From Planctomycetota bacterium (GTDB lineage Bacteria > Planctomycetota > Phycisphaerae > Sedimentisphaerales > UBA12454): DNA of 17,859 nt. Every line of letters begins with the position of its first letter. Positions within the stretch are counted from its first letter, which is position 1. Made by a program: the position numbers and the translations under genes. The DNA lies in the NCBI GenBank assembly GCA_018828825.1, contig JAHJUV010000086.1, positions 1 to 17,859 of the forward strand, given 5' to 3'. Below the pieces are notes generated by a model, which worked only from the letters and a program-made list of their open reading frames with translations, did no database searches and was not told the DNA's origin. Positions 1-6,435 of the stretch are shown piece by piece.

Positions 1-352
1 AATCCTTCAGCAATTTGATTTTGCCCCTGCAGATAAGACAATCCTGACAGAATCTTCTGTCCAGAACCGCGGCGGTAACGATTTTATCATCCGCCGATAC
101 CGGTAAATCCTTGTAACTGTGCACGGCGATGTCGGCTCTGTTTTGACGTAAGGCATCTTCGACGGCAGCGGTGAAAAAACCTGTTTCGGACAATTTCCAT
201 AAAGGTTTTTTTTTGTCGATGTCACCATCGCTTTTTATTTCGACGATTTCAAAATCGATATCGGGATTGTGTTTGGAGATTTCATCGACAACGATTTGGG
301 TCTGGATAATGGCCAGGCTGCTCGAACGGGTTGCAATACGGAGCTTGTTCAT
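1..352 (-). CDS. hemC: Hydroxymethylbilane synthase (porphobilinogen deaminase), N-terminal part, runs off the left edge
   Basis: HemC polymerises four porphobilinogen molecules into hydroxymethylbilane in the cytoplasmic tetrapyrrole pathway. About 117 codons are visible, read leftward from ATG at 352-350, and the gene continues beyond base 1. Visible family motifs are the N-terminal RIATRSSSLAIIQT stretch (substrate-domain glycine/serine-rich start), the GFFTAAVEDAL segment and the hallmark HSYKDLPV, which carries the Lys and Asp of the active-site region. The dipyrromethane-binding Cys would lie outside the window. The ATG overlaps the hemA stop as ATGA, so translation is probably coupled. 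A run of nine A residues encodes three Lys and keeps frame. The hemA-hemC order is the usual bacterial one. Identification is firm; completeness cannot be judged. Confidence 0.93.
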   Translation of the reverse strand, partial: MNKLRIATRSSSLAIIQTQIVVDEISKHNPDIDFEIVEIKSDGDIDKKKPLWKLSETGFFTAAVEDALRQNRADIAVHSYKDLPVSADDKIVTAAVLDRRFCQDCLICRGKIKLLKD

Positions 353-1350
353 TGCGCCGGCACCTTTAAATTTTCGCGCCATCCGGCAAAGGTTCGCAGG
401 TGCTCGGCAATCAGCATCTTTGCTTTCGGGATTCCGGTTCGACGCTTGCGGTTATTGATATTTATAATTTCGTTTAAGCTATCGATATTAAAGAGTTTTA
501 TATTCTTCATTTTTTCGGCCTTTGGCTCGATATTAGGCGGAACGGAAAGGTCGATTAAAACGAGGGGTTTGATTCGATTTTCGAGACTGGCTGCCGTTAC
601 CAGCGGTTTTTGTGAGGTGGTAGCGGCAAAAACAATATCAGCAAAGGGGAGATGAATTTTCAACTCATTTAACGGTGAGAACCGCCCTGTGCAGTTTTTC
701 TCGAGCAATTTTTCAGCGGCGTCTTTATTTCTGGCGACAATGGTAATGTCTTCGGCGTTTTTCCTGATTAGATGTTTTATGACAAGGGCGGCATTTGAGC
801 CGGAACCTATTATAAGGACTTTTGCTTTGCCGATATTAAAATTGACGGCGGCAAGCTCGACGGCGGCCTGGGCGATTGAAAGCGCGCCGGTGTTTATATT
901 GGTATGAGTCCTAACGGCCTTGGCGAGGCGAAACGCGCTGTGCAGGAGACGATGAAACATAAAGCCTATAGTATTGCAGTGCAGCGCGAAACTATAGGCG
1001 GATTTTAATTGAGAGAAGATTTCATTTTCGCCGATGATTTGAGATTCGACGCCGGCGGCCACACTGAAAAGATGGTCGGCGGCACCAAGGCCCTGAAAAG
1101 TCCGTTTGTATTCGCTCCAGCCATTATAAGAAATAAAGTCATCAATAAACGCTGAAATATCAAAATCTTCAACGAGGCAGAAATAAAATTCGAGTCTGTT
1201 GCAGGTATTGAGTATCAGAGCGTCGCTGATTTGAGGATTTTGGCGGCAGGACTGGAGGAAAATCTCCTGCCGCGGCGAGTCGAGAACGAGTTTTTCTCTT
1301 ACGGCGGCAGGACAGATCCTGAAATCAACGCTTTGACAGAATAAATTCAT
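349..1350 (-). CDS. hemA: Glutamyl-tRNA reductase, C-terminally short
   Basis: HemA reduces glutamate on tRNA-Glu to glutamate-1-semialdehyde with NADPH, the first step of C5 tetrapyrrole synthesis. The N-terminal catalytic domain shows the nucleophilic Cys at residue 50 in NTCNRLEFY, a His at 93 in ADHLFSVAAG and the signature GVESQIIGE (100-108). A Rossmann-type VLIIGSGSNAA glycine loop follows near 178-188. The protein is 333 residues, whereas classical bacterial HemA is about 410-430. It stops soon after the start of the long spinal helix, so most of the C-terminal dimerisation domain is missing. The stop overlaps hemC by ATGA, so this is not an edge effect. The start ATG has only a weak upstream purine tract, and the preceding gene ends 12 bases before it. 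Function is sure; the short form is discussed in the findings. Confidence 0.93.
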   Translation of the reverse strand: MNLFCQSVDFRICPAAVREKLVLDSPRQEIFLQSCRQNPQISDALILNTCNRLEFYFCLVEDFDISAFIDDFISYNGWSEYKRTFQGLGAADHLFSVAAGVESQIIGENEIFSQLKSAYSFALHCNTIGFMFHRLLHSAFRLAKAVRTHTNINTGALSIAQAAVELAAVNFNIGKAKVLIIGSGSNAALVIKHLIRKNAEDITIVARNKDAAEKLLEKNCTGRFSPLNELKIHLPFADIVFAATTSQKPLVTAASLENRIKPLVLIDLSVPPNIEPKAEKMKNIKLFNIDSLNEIININNRKRRTGIPKAKMLIAEHLRTFAGWRENLKVPAQ

Positions 1351-1362
1351 AAAATTTCACTT

Positions 1363-2193
1363 TTACGAGGAATGGCTATGCAAACCTGCGAAAATTTTCG
1401 CAAAATTCACCAGCAAAACACTCAGAATAATCAATATAAACCCGAAAATAATCCAAATACTATTTAAACGCAAAAATTTTTGTTTGTAAAGGTATCTAAA
1501 ATGCAGAAACGCGGCGAAAACAAGCCAGATGGCAAGGGAAAAGGTCTCTTTGGGATCCCAGCCCCACCAGTCACCCCAGGCGAAGGCCGCCCAGATACTA
1601 CCGATAGCAATTCCGGCAGTCAAAAATGAAAAACCTTTACAAACAAGCCTGTACGCGGTCTCTTCAGTCAGTGGGTTTTTGCCGAATAAATATTTGGCAG
1701 CAAGGAAAGAGGCCCTTGCGAAGAAAATATAGGAAAGAAAACAGGCGAAGACATGCGGGATAAAGAAAACGCTTTTTAACTGCAGCGGCAAGGAGACAAA
1801 ACTGAAAACGAGAACCGTCGCTATGAGTAATACAACTATTGCTGCGATATCAAACTTATCGGGTTTGAAACGAAACAGGCCGAAAAGACCGACACAGCCG
1901 ATTATATATCCTGCATAAAGAGTGCAAGGACAATTGGTAACCCCTGCCGCAAGGACCAGCAACGCGCCGACGTAAACGGCGAGCGGCCATTGCGCGGTGT
2001 AGATTTGGCTGAACTGGGACATGCCGGCAATAATCAACAGACTGATGCAAACCCAAAGCCATTTGCCGGCGGAGGCGGCAAAAAACCATTTCGACCAGTC
2101 GGCACCCATAACCGCGCCGATGATGCACAGCACCGCCAGAGACATCAGCAGAACTGTGCCGGTTATAAGACAAAGCTGCTTTAATCTGTCCAC
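1363..2193 (-). CDS. ccsA: CcsA/ResC-type cytochrome c assembly membrane protein (HemX-like position)
   Basis: This 276-residue polytopic protein has about eight hydrophobic segments and the tryptophan-rich haem-handling motif WGDWWGWDPKE at residues 206-216, the signature of CcsA/CcmC/CcmF cytochrome assembly proteins. Flanking His residues that could ligate haem are H147 (in FIPHVF) and H231 (in FLHFRY). CcsA-family proteins move haem across the membrane and, with CcsB/ResB, attach it to apocytochrome c. No ccsB is in the window. In Bacillus a related protein, HemX, sits between hemA and hemC and affects HemA level, so a regulatory role is possible. The complete WWD motif favours haem delivery. 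The start is GTG at 2193-2191, chosen because an AGGA lies six bases upstream. It is the first gene of the ccsA-hemA-hemC unit. Confidence 0.85.
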   Translation of the reverse strand: MDRLKQLCLITGTVLLMSLAVLCIIGAVMGADWSKWFFAASAGKWLWVCISLLIIAGMSQFSQIYTAQWPLAVYVGALLVLAAGVTNCPCTLYAGYIIGCVGLFGLFRFKPDKFDIAAIVVLLIATVLVFSFVSLPLQLKSVFFIPHVFACFLSYIFFARASFLAAKYLFGKNPLTEETAYRLVCKGFSFLTAGIAIGSIWAAFAWGDWWGWDPKETFSLAIWLVFAAFLHFRYLYKQKFLRLNSIWIIFGFILIILSVLLVNFAKIFAGLHSHSS

Positions 2194-2237
2194 AAACAGT
2201 CCTTTGCGTTTAATAATCGATTTCCGTCAACAGGATA

Positions 2238-2247
2238 GCAAATTTGC
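2238..2247. repeat. 10-bp perfect palindrome sharing a half-site with the downstream operator
   Basis: GCAAATTTGC is a perfect palindrome in the divergent intergenic region. Its GCAAAT/ATTTGC half-sites are the same as those of the longer dyad at 2306-2323, suggesting two binding sites of one regulator. It lies about 45 bases upstream of the ccsA start codon. Function is inferred only. Confidence 0.35.
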
Positions 2248-2303
2248 CGCGATTTTGCATTAAATTTTGCCGACGGCGGAAAAAACGGGGTCTTGAAATG
2301 CTA

Positions 2304-2331
2304 TTGCAAATAGTTCTATTTGCGCTATAAT
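2304..2331 (+). promoter_or_regulatory. Sigma-70-type promoter for the TPR/alpha-CTD gene
   Basis: The -35 candidate TTGCAA (2304-2309) is followed after 16 bases by a perfect -10, TATAAT (2326-2331). Transcription would start near 2338, giving a leader of about 53 bases before the ATG at 2391. The spacer is filled by a palindrome, which suggests repression by steric block. Confidence 0.6.
2306..2323. promoter_or_regulatory. Operator-like 18-bp dyad inside the promoter spacer
   Basis: GCAAATAG, two bases (TT), then CTATTTGC form a perfect 8+8 inverted repeat lying between the -35 and -10 boxes. This placement is typical of a dimeric repressor site. No candidate repressor gene is in the window. 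The half-site recurs in the palindrome at 2238-2247. Confidence 0.5.
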
Positions 2332-2390
2332 ACCTTTTTTACGTATTCGTTTAAAATCTTTAACTACATTTACGATAGGAGTTTAATGCA

Positions 2391-3710
2391 ATGACAGCTA
2401 TAAGTCAGCCGCAAACCGATTTATTCAGCGCTGAAACAATTACGCTTGACGACATACTGGCGGCGGCCGAGTATGTAAATTCGAGCGAACGGAACAGGAT
2501 TTCATTCGCAGAAAAGACGGAACCGGAACTGTCCAAGTCAGGCAGGAAGAACTACCTTGCAATCGGAGCCGCCCTTGTCATTTTAGATAAATGCGAGCAG
2601 GCAATTGAAGTGCTCGAAAAGGCCGACGACAGCAAAGAAAAATTTATCGAACTTGCTTTCTGCTTCCGCAAGACAGAGCAGTACGACAAGGCTATCGCGG
2701 CGCTGGACAAAGCGGCAAAGGCGGGCGCCGATGCGCTGCTGGTCAATTGCTCCAAGTCTTTGGTGTACCGCGTCAAAGGCGATATCGCCGGTGCACAGGA
2801 ATCCCTGAAAGCCTGTGCGAATTACGCCAAGGCGAGCGCACTGTATCATTACACAGCCGGAAGGTGTCTGCAGGCACAAGGCGATTATCAGCAGGCCATT
2901 GAAAACTATCGAACTGCGGTTGAAATCGACCCGGTATTCAAAAAGGCGCTTTTCCATCTGGCGTTTCTGCTGGACCTGAGAGGCGACGAGGAAGCGGCAA
3001 TAGATTATTACAAACAGCTTATCAATAACTGCACGCCTTATGTCAGCGCGATGCTGAATCTGGCAGTTCTTTACGAAGATACAGGCGAATACGATAAAGC
3101 GGCCAATTGCGTCGAGCAGGTATTGAAATATCATCCGAACAATCAGCGGGCAATACTTTTCAAAAAGGATATCGATAGCTCCAAGACGATGCTTTACGAC
3201 GAAGAGGTCGAAAAGAGCAAAGACCGCCAGAGCAAGGTTCTCGAAACGCCTATTTCCGATTTTGAGCTTTCGGTGCGAAGCAGGAACTGCCTCAAGAAGA
3301 TGAATATAAATACACTGGGCGACCTGCTGCGGACGACCGAGGCGGAACTACTGGCGTATAAGAATTTCGGCGAGACAAGTCTTACCGAAATCAAAAGTAT
3401 GCTCGAATCGAAGGGACTGAGACTCGGAATGACGACCGAGGGCAAATTCCTTATGGATGTTGAAATGGCTGAACCGCTGGAAACCGAGACGGATATAGAC
3501 CAGGAAATTCTCAATAAATTGATAGACGATTTCAAGATGTCCATCAGGGCGAAGAATTGTCTGGCACATCTGAATATCAAGACTATCGGCGACCTTATCG
3601 CGAGGACCGAGGCCGAACTGCTCGGCGTTAAGAATTTCGGCACTACGAGTATGGTGGAAATAAAGCAGGTTCTCGACAGCCTGGGCCTGAGCCTGCGGAA
3701 GCTTGATTGA
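2391..3710 (+). CDS. TPR protein with two C-terminal RNA-polymerase alpha-CTD-like domains
   Basis: This is a 439-residue soluble protein with no signal peptide. Residues of about 50-280 form tetratricopeptide-type helical repeats; the clearest units include YHYTAGRCLQAQGDYQQAIE and the ALFHLAFLLDLRGDEEAAID unit after it. Two copies of an alpha-CTD-like helix-hairpin-helix fold follow, at about 287-347 and 377-439. Copy 1 has VRSRNCLKKMNI and KNFGETSLTEIK. Copy 2 has IRAKNCLAHLNI and KNFGTTSMVEIK. Compared with E. coli RpoA, both keep the DNA-contact equivalents R265, N268, N294, G296 and S299. The K297-K298 pair is replaced (E-T and T-T). Such fusions occur in planctomycetes, but I know of no established role; binding promoter DNA, sigma or activators in place of RpoA is an inference. 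The ATG has AGGAG (2377-2381) nine bases upstream. It is transcribed ahead of the SpoIID-like gene, nine bases away. Confidence 0.85.
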   Translation: MTAISQPQTDLFSAETITLDDILAAAEYVNSSERNRISFAEKTEPELSKSGRKNYLAIGAALVILDKCEQAIEVLEKADDSKEKFIELAFCFRKTEQYDKAIAALDKAAKAGADALLVNCSKSLVYRVKGDIAGAQESLKACANYAKASALYHYTAGRCLQAQGDYQQAIENYRTAVEIDPVFKKALFHLAFLLDLRGDEEAAIDYYKQLINNCTPYVSAMLNLAVLYEDTGEYDKAANCVEQVLKYHPNNQRAILFKKDIDSSKTMLYDEEVEKSKDRQSKVLETPISDFELSVRSRNCLKKMNINTLGDLLRTTEAELLAYKNFGETSLTEIKSMLESKGLRLGMTTEGKFLMDVEMAEPLETETDIDQEILNKLIDDFKMSIRAKNCLAHLNIKTIGDLIARTEAELLGVKNFGTTSMVEIKQVLDSLGLSLRKLD

Positions 3711-3719
3711 TTTTCCGTT

Positions 3720-4967
3720 ATGTCTATGCGGACGAAAATATTCGGTATTAGCTTTATTATCTGCGCCGTTATATCCATTCTCCTGACCGGCTGCGTCGGC
3801 GAACCGGAAAGTATCGAACCGGTCGTAACGCAAAACCCGCCCGGATACCAGATAAGGGTGCTGCTGTATGACAGCGTCAAAAAAATCTTCTTCAAAATCG
3901 ACGATGAGTACCAAATTATAAGCTGCGACACCTCGGAGATAAGCAAAGCCGCGGAAACTCCCAAAGAAATCGAGATTACCGTCGACAGCAACGCCGTAAA
4001 AATGGGGCAACAGCAATTCAATACGAGACGCCTTGTCATACAACCGCAGAACAGCCAGCCGTTCGCGATTAATCATCAGAAATACAGGGGCGAACTTGAA
4101 ATCGTCACTAATCCCGACAATAAAACCCTGATGGTTATTAATAATGTCCCGATGGAAGCTTATCTTGCCGGGGTTGTGGCGTCTGAAATGCCAAGCTACT
4201 GGGAGACGGAAGCGTTAAAGGCACAGGCAATTGCCGCAAGAACGTATTGTCTCTATATAAAATCCAGGTTCGGCAAGAACCGCTCGTGGGATGTCAAGGC
4301 GACCCAGGCAAATCAGGTTTACAGAGGCGTCCGCGCAGAAATCTTGCGCACAAACGACGCAGTTAATAGCACATTCGGTATGGTTTTGTGCTGCGAGCAG
4401 GAATCAGGATGCGAGCCGTTCGGCACATATTACAGCTCGGTCTGCGGCGGGCATACCGAAAACAGCAAGAATGTGTTCGGCGATAAATTCGAGCCGCTCA
4501 AAGGCGTCAATTGTCCATACTGCAGAGAAAGCACAAAGACGAGCTTGTTTTACTGGCCCGATATAAAATACGACAAAAAAACCGTAACCAAGAATATCCT
4601 CGGAAGATACCCTTCGCTGAAAGAGCTGGGCACAATAAACAAGATAGAGGCCGTGAAAGAAAGCAAATATAACGGCAATTTAACAAGAATTACGAGCGTT
4701 AAACTGACCGGCTCTACCGGCAAAACAGGTTTTTTGCGGACAGAGGATTTGCGGCTGGCGATTGATTCAAGCGGAGCAAAAATTCAAAGCACCTGCTGTG
4801 CCATAGTAAGTCTTGAAAAGGAATTCCTTTTCGTAGCAGGTAAGGGATTCGGCCACGGCGTAGGACTTTGCCAGTACGGAGCAAGAGAAATGGCTCGACA
4901 GGGAAAAACCGCCGAGCAGATTTTGAACTTTTACTATCCCGGCAGCAGGATAAAAAACTTATATTAA
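3720..4967 (+). CDS. SpoIID/LytB-domain lipoprotein, probable peptidoglycan lytic enzyme
   Basis: This 415-residue protein starts with a lipoprotein signal: basic MRTK, a hydrophobic core and the lipobox LLTGC with Cys25 as the lipid-modified residue. The SpoIID domain spans roughly 120-415. Key motifs are MEAYLAGVVASEMP, in which E156 matches the catalytic Glu of SpoIID; ALKAQAIAARTYC; SSVCGGHTE; a CPYC pair that could bind metal with the preceding Cys; and the C-terminal GHGVGLCQYGA with its family-typical FYYPGS end. SpoIID cleaves glycan strands whose stem peptides have been removed. In a non-sporulating envelope it would act in wall turnover or division. A second in-frame ATG at 3726 is an equally possible start; neither has a clear Shine-Dalgarno. 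The gene follows the TPR gene by nine bases and ends 4 bases before a terminator hairpin. Lnt downstream could acylate its N-terminus. Confidence 0.87.
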   Translation: MSMRTKIFGISFIICAVISILLTGCVGEPESIEPVVTQNPPGYQIRVLLYDSVKKIFFKIDDEYQIISCDTSEISKAAETPKEIEITVDSNAVKMGQQQFNTRRLVIQPQNSQPFAINHQKYRGELEIVTNPDNKTLMVINNVPMEAYLAGVVASEMPSYWETEALKAQAIAARTYCLYIKSRFGKNRSWDVKATQANQVYRGVRAEILRTNDAVNSTFGMVLCCEQESGCEPFGTYYSSVCGGHTENSKNVFGDKFEPLKGVNCPYCRESTKTSLFYWPDIKYDKKTVTKNILGRYPSLKELGTINKIEAVKESKYNGNLTRITSVKLTGSTGKTGFLRTEDLRLAIDSSGAKIQSTCCAIVSLEKEFLFVAGKGFGHGVGLCQYGAREMARQGKTAEQILNFYYPGSRIKNLY

Positions 4968-4971
4968 TTTT

Positions 4972-5007
4972 AGGGAGCCTCTAAAAATCGTATTTTCAAG
5001 GCTCCCT
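4972..5007 (+). terminator. Hairpin terminator after the SpoIID-like gene
   Basis: AGGGAGCC (4972-4979) pairs perfectly with GGCTCCCT (5000-5007). Inside, AAAAT and ATTTT pair around a CGT loop, giving a long stem. Only a short mixed T-rich stretch follows, so termination may be imperfect. Confidence 0.65.
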
Positions 5008-5038
5008 TAAGATTTTATGATTAAAAACTCTAAACTCT

Positions 5039-5150
5039 AAATCCTAAGCACTAAACAAATTCAAAATCTCAATTACCAAATGCCCAAAACAGTTCTGAGC
5101 ATTCGTGTTTTGGTAATTCGATATTGTTTAGGATTTAGATATTAGGATTT
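5039..5150. repeat. Long imperfect inverted repeat in the 407-base intergenic gap
   Basis: Nested arms pair around a centre near 5095: AAATCCTAA (5039-5047) with TTAGGATTT (5142-5150), TAAACAA (5052-5058) with TTGTTTA (5124-5130), and AATTACCAAA (5071-5080) with TTTGGTAATT (5109-5118). The sequence is AT-rich and low in complexity, with no open frame. From memory it resembles dispersed AAATCC/AAACAA-type palindromic intergenic repeats of planctomycete genomes, but I cannot confirm this here. Confidence 0.6.
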
Positions 5151-5197
5151 CCATAGTTAGACATATACAACTTTATTGTTTTTTTGTCTAACTATGG
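5151..5197. repeat. 13-bp perfect inverted repeat, 21-base spacer
   Basis: CCATAGTTAGACA (5151-5163) is the exact reverse complement of TGTCTAACTATGG (5185-5197). The T-rich loop contains seven Ts. It directly abuts the longer repeat at 5039-5150 and may mark the left boundary of the restriction cassette. There is no transposase nearby and the element is too short to be an insertion sequence. Confidence 0.7.
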
Positions 5198-5242
5198 CTG
5201 TATTTTACTATATTTTTAATAAAAGTCAAGGAAAAAATGAAA

Positions 5243-5287
5243 AAAATGTGTTTTTGGCTTTGAAAACTATGAAGCCAAAATGTGTTT
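5243..5287. repeat. Direct repeat plus dyad upstream of the restriction-modification promoter
   Basis: AAAATGTGTTT occurs at 5243-5253 and again at 5277-5287. Between and overlapping them, TTTTGGCTT (5252-5260) pairs with AAGCCAAAA (5272-5280). The block ends 20 bases before the -10 box, so it could bind a regulator or the methyltransferase itself. Role is inferred. Confidence 0.45.
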
Positions 5288-5303
5288 CATATCCGTGTTT
5301 GCT

Positions 5304-5312
5304 TGGTATAAT
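5304..5312 (+). promoter_or_regulatory. Extended -10 promoter of the restriction-modification cassette
   Basis: TGGTATAAT is a perfect extended -10 (TGnTATAAT, with TATAAT at 5307-5312). No good -35 is present; TTTCAT (5285-5290) at 16 bases is the nearest, as is common for extended -10 promoters. The start would fall near 5318, giving a leader of about 55 bases. Confidence 0.55.
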
Positions 5313-5374
5313 AGGTCGATTGTACATTTTTGAATTATACAAATTTTTAGAAAACAATGTCAGGATGACAAATA

Positions 5375-6430
5375 ATGTCTATAACTCGTTTTGAACATGC
5401 TCCTGAAAACGCCTCGGATTTGGAAAAAATCGAAACTGTAGATTGGGATAATTTTACTTTTATTGATTTATTTGCGGGCATTGGCGGGATACGGCTAGGC
5501 TTTGAAAGCATCGGAGGTAAATGTGTGTTTTCCTCAGAAATAGACGAAGACGCTGTAAAAATGTATGAAGCAAATTTTGGTGAACAGCCTAATGGAGATA
5601 TTACGAAAATACCGCCAGAAACTATACCTGATCATAACATATTGCTCGCCGGATTTCCTTGCCAACCATTTAGTATAATTGGAAATAGAAAAGGATTTGC
5701 CGACATCCGTGGAACTTTATTTTTTAATATAGCTGAAATTCTCAAGACCAAGAAGCCCGCAGCGATTCTCTTGGAAAACGTAAAACAATTTCGGACACAT
5801 GATAAGGGGCAAACATACCGTGCCGTTATCAGAGTTTTGGAATCATTAGGATACCACACTCACTCCACAATTTTAAATGCTCTTGATTATGGTGTGCCGC
5901 AAAAACGCGAAAGAACTTTTATCGTCGGATTTTTGGCAGATTTGGAGTTTGATTTTCCCAAGCCAAATAAAAATAAACCAAGTTTAACATCTGTTCTTGA
6001 ACCAGATGAAAACGTTGATTCTAAATTGTTTGCCTCCCCTAAAATCAAGGAAAAACGTTTGACGCGATTGGAAAAACAGGGGAAAAAACCATTTTATCCC
6101 TCAATGTGGCATGAAAATAAAGGCGGCCATATAGGCATGCATCCTTTTTCATGTGCTTTACGCGCAAATGCTTCTTATAATTATTTACTCGTAAATGGGT
6201 ATCGGCGACCATCAAGCCGTGAATGTTTACGGTTTCAAGGATTTCCTGATAGTTTCCAAATTGCTCTTAAACATACGGCAATACGAAAACTGGCAGGTAA
6301 TAGTGTAGCCGTACCAGTTATTAAAGCCATAGCACGTCAAATGATTGTCGCCCTTAAGAACCCAAAAATCCGAAACAAAGAAGCTTATTTATTTTCTGAT
6401 ATGCAAGAGACTGCATATTCATCCTTATAA
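5375..6430 (+). CDS. DNA (cytosine-5-)-methyltransferase of a type II system
   Basis: The 351-residue enzyme transfers methyl from S-adenosylmethionine to C5 of cytosine. Motif I is FIDLFAGIGGIRLGFES, motif IV is GFPCQPFS with catalytic Cys96, motif VI is ENV at 134-136, and motif VIII is QKRERTFIVGF. Motifs IX-X appear as RRPSSRECLRFQGFP and KLAGNSVAVPV. The target-recognition region lies between VIII and IX (about 190-280). An N-terminal extension of roughly 28 residues precedes motif I. The ATG is supported by AGGA at 5363-5366, eight bases upstream. The endonuclease gene starts five bases after its stop, so methylase is made first. By association with a HaeII-family endonuclease the target is expected to be RGCGCY or a close variant. 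That specificity is inferred, not seen. Confidence 0.93.
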   Translation: MSITRFEHAPENASDLEKIETVDWDNFTFIDLFAGIGGIRLGFESIGGKCVFSSEIDEDAVKMYEANFGEQPNGDITKIPPETIPDHNILLAGFPCQPFSIIGNRKGFADIRGTLFFNIAEILKTKKPAAILLENVKQFRTHDKGQTYRAVIRVLESLGYHTHSTILNALDYGVPQKRERTFIVGFLADLEFDFPKPNKNKPSLTSVLEPDENVDSKLFASPKIKEKRLTRLEKQGKKPFYPSMWHENKGGHIGMHPFSCALRANASYNYLLVNGYRRPSSRECLRFQGFPDSFQIALKHTAIRKLAGNSVAVPVIKAIARQMIVALKNPKIRNKEAYLFSDMQETAYSSL

Positions 6431-6435
6431 CTATT

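Noticed and set aside
201..215. Run of nine A residues in hemC as a frameshift or slippage site
   Set aside because: The frame is intact through it (three Lys codons) and downstream HemC motifs read normally; there is no stem-loop or alternative product.
3194..4039. Open frame of 281 codons on the minus strand opposite the TPR/alpha-CTD and SpoIID genes
   Set aside because: It lies across two well-supported genes, is rich in Ser, Arg and Leu as expected of an antisense shadow, and has no recognisable motif.
5151..5197. Terminal inverted repeats of an insertion sequence
   Set aside because: Only 21 bases separate the arms, there is no transposase, and no flanking target duplication is visible.
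4968..5374. CRISPR array or tRNA in the long intergenic gap
   Set aside because: No regularly spaced repeats and no cloverleaf are seen; the dyads differ from one another in sequence and spacing.
5176..5394. Plus-strand open frame of 72 codons before the C5 methyltransferase
   Set aside because: It begins inside the 13-bp inverted repeat, runs through the promoter and overlaps the methyltransferase start; the sequence is AT-rich with no motif or ribosome site.
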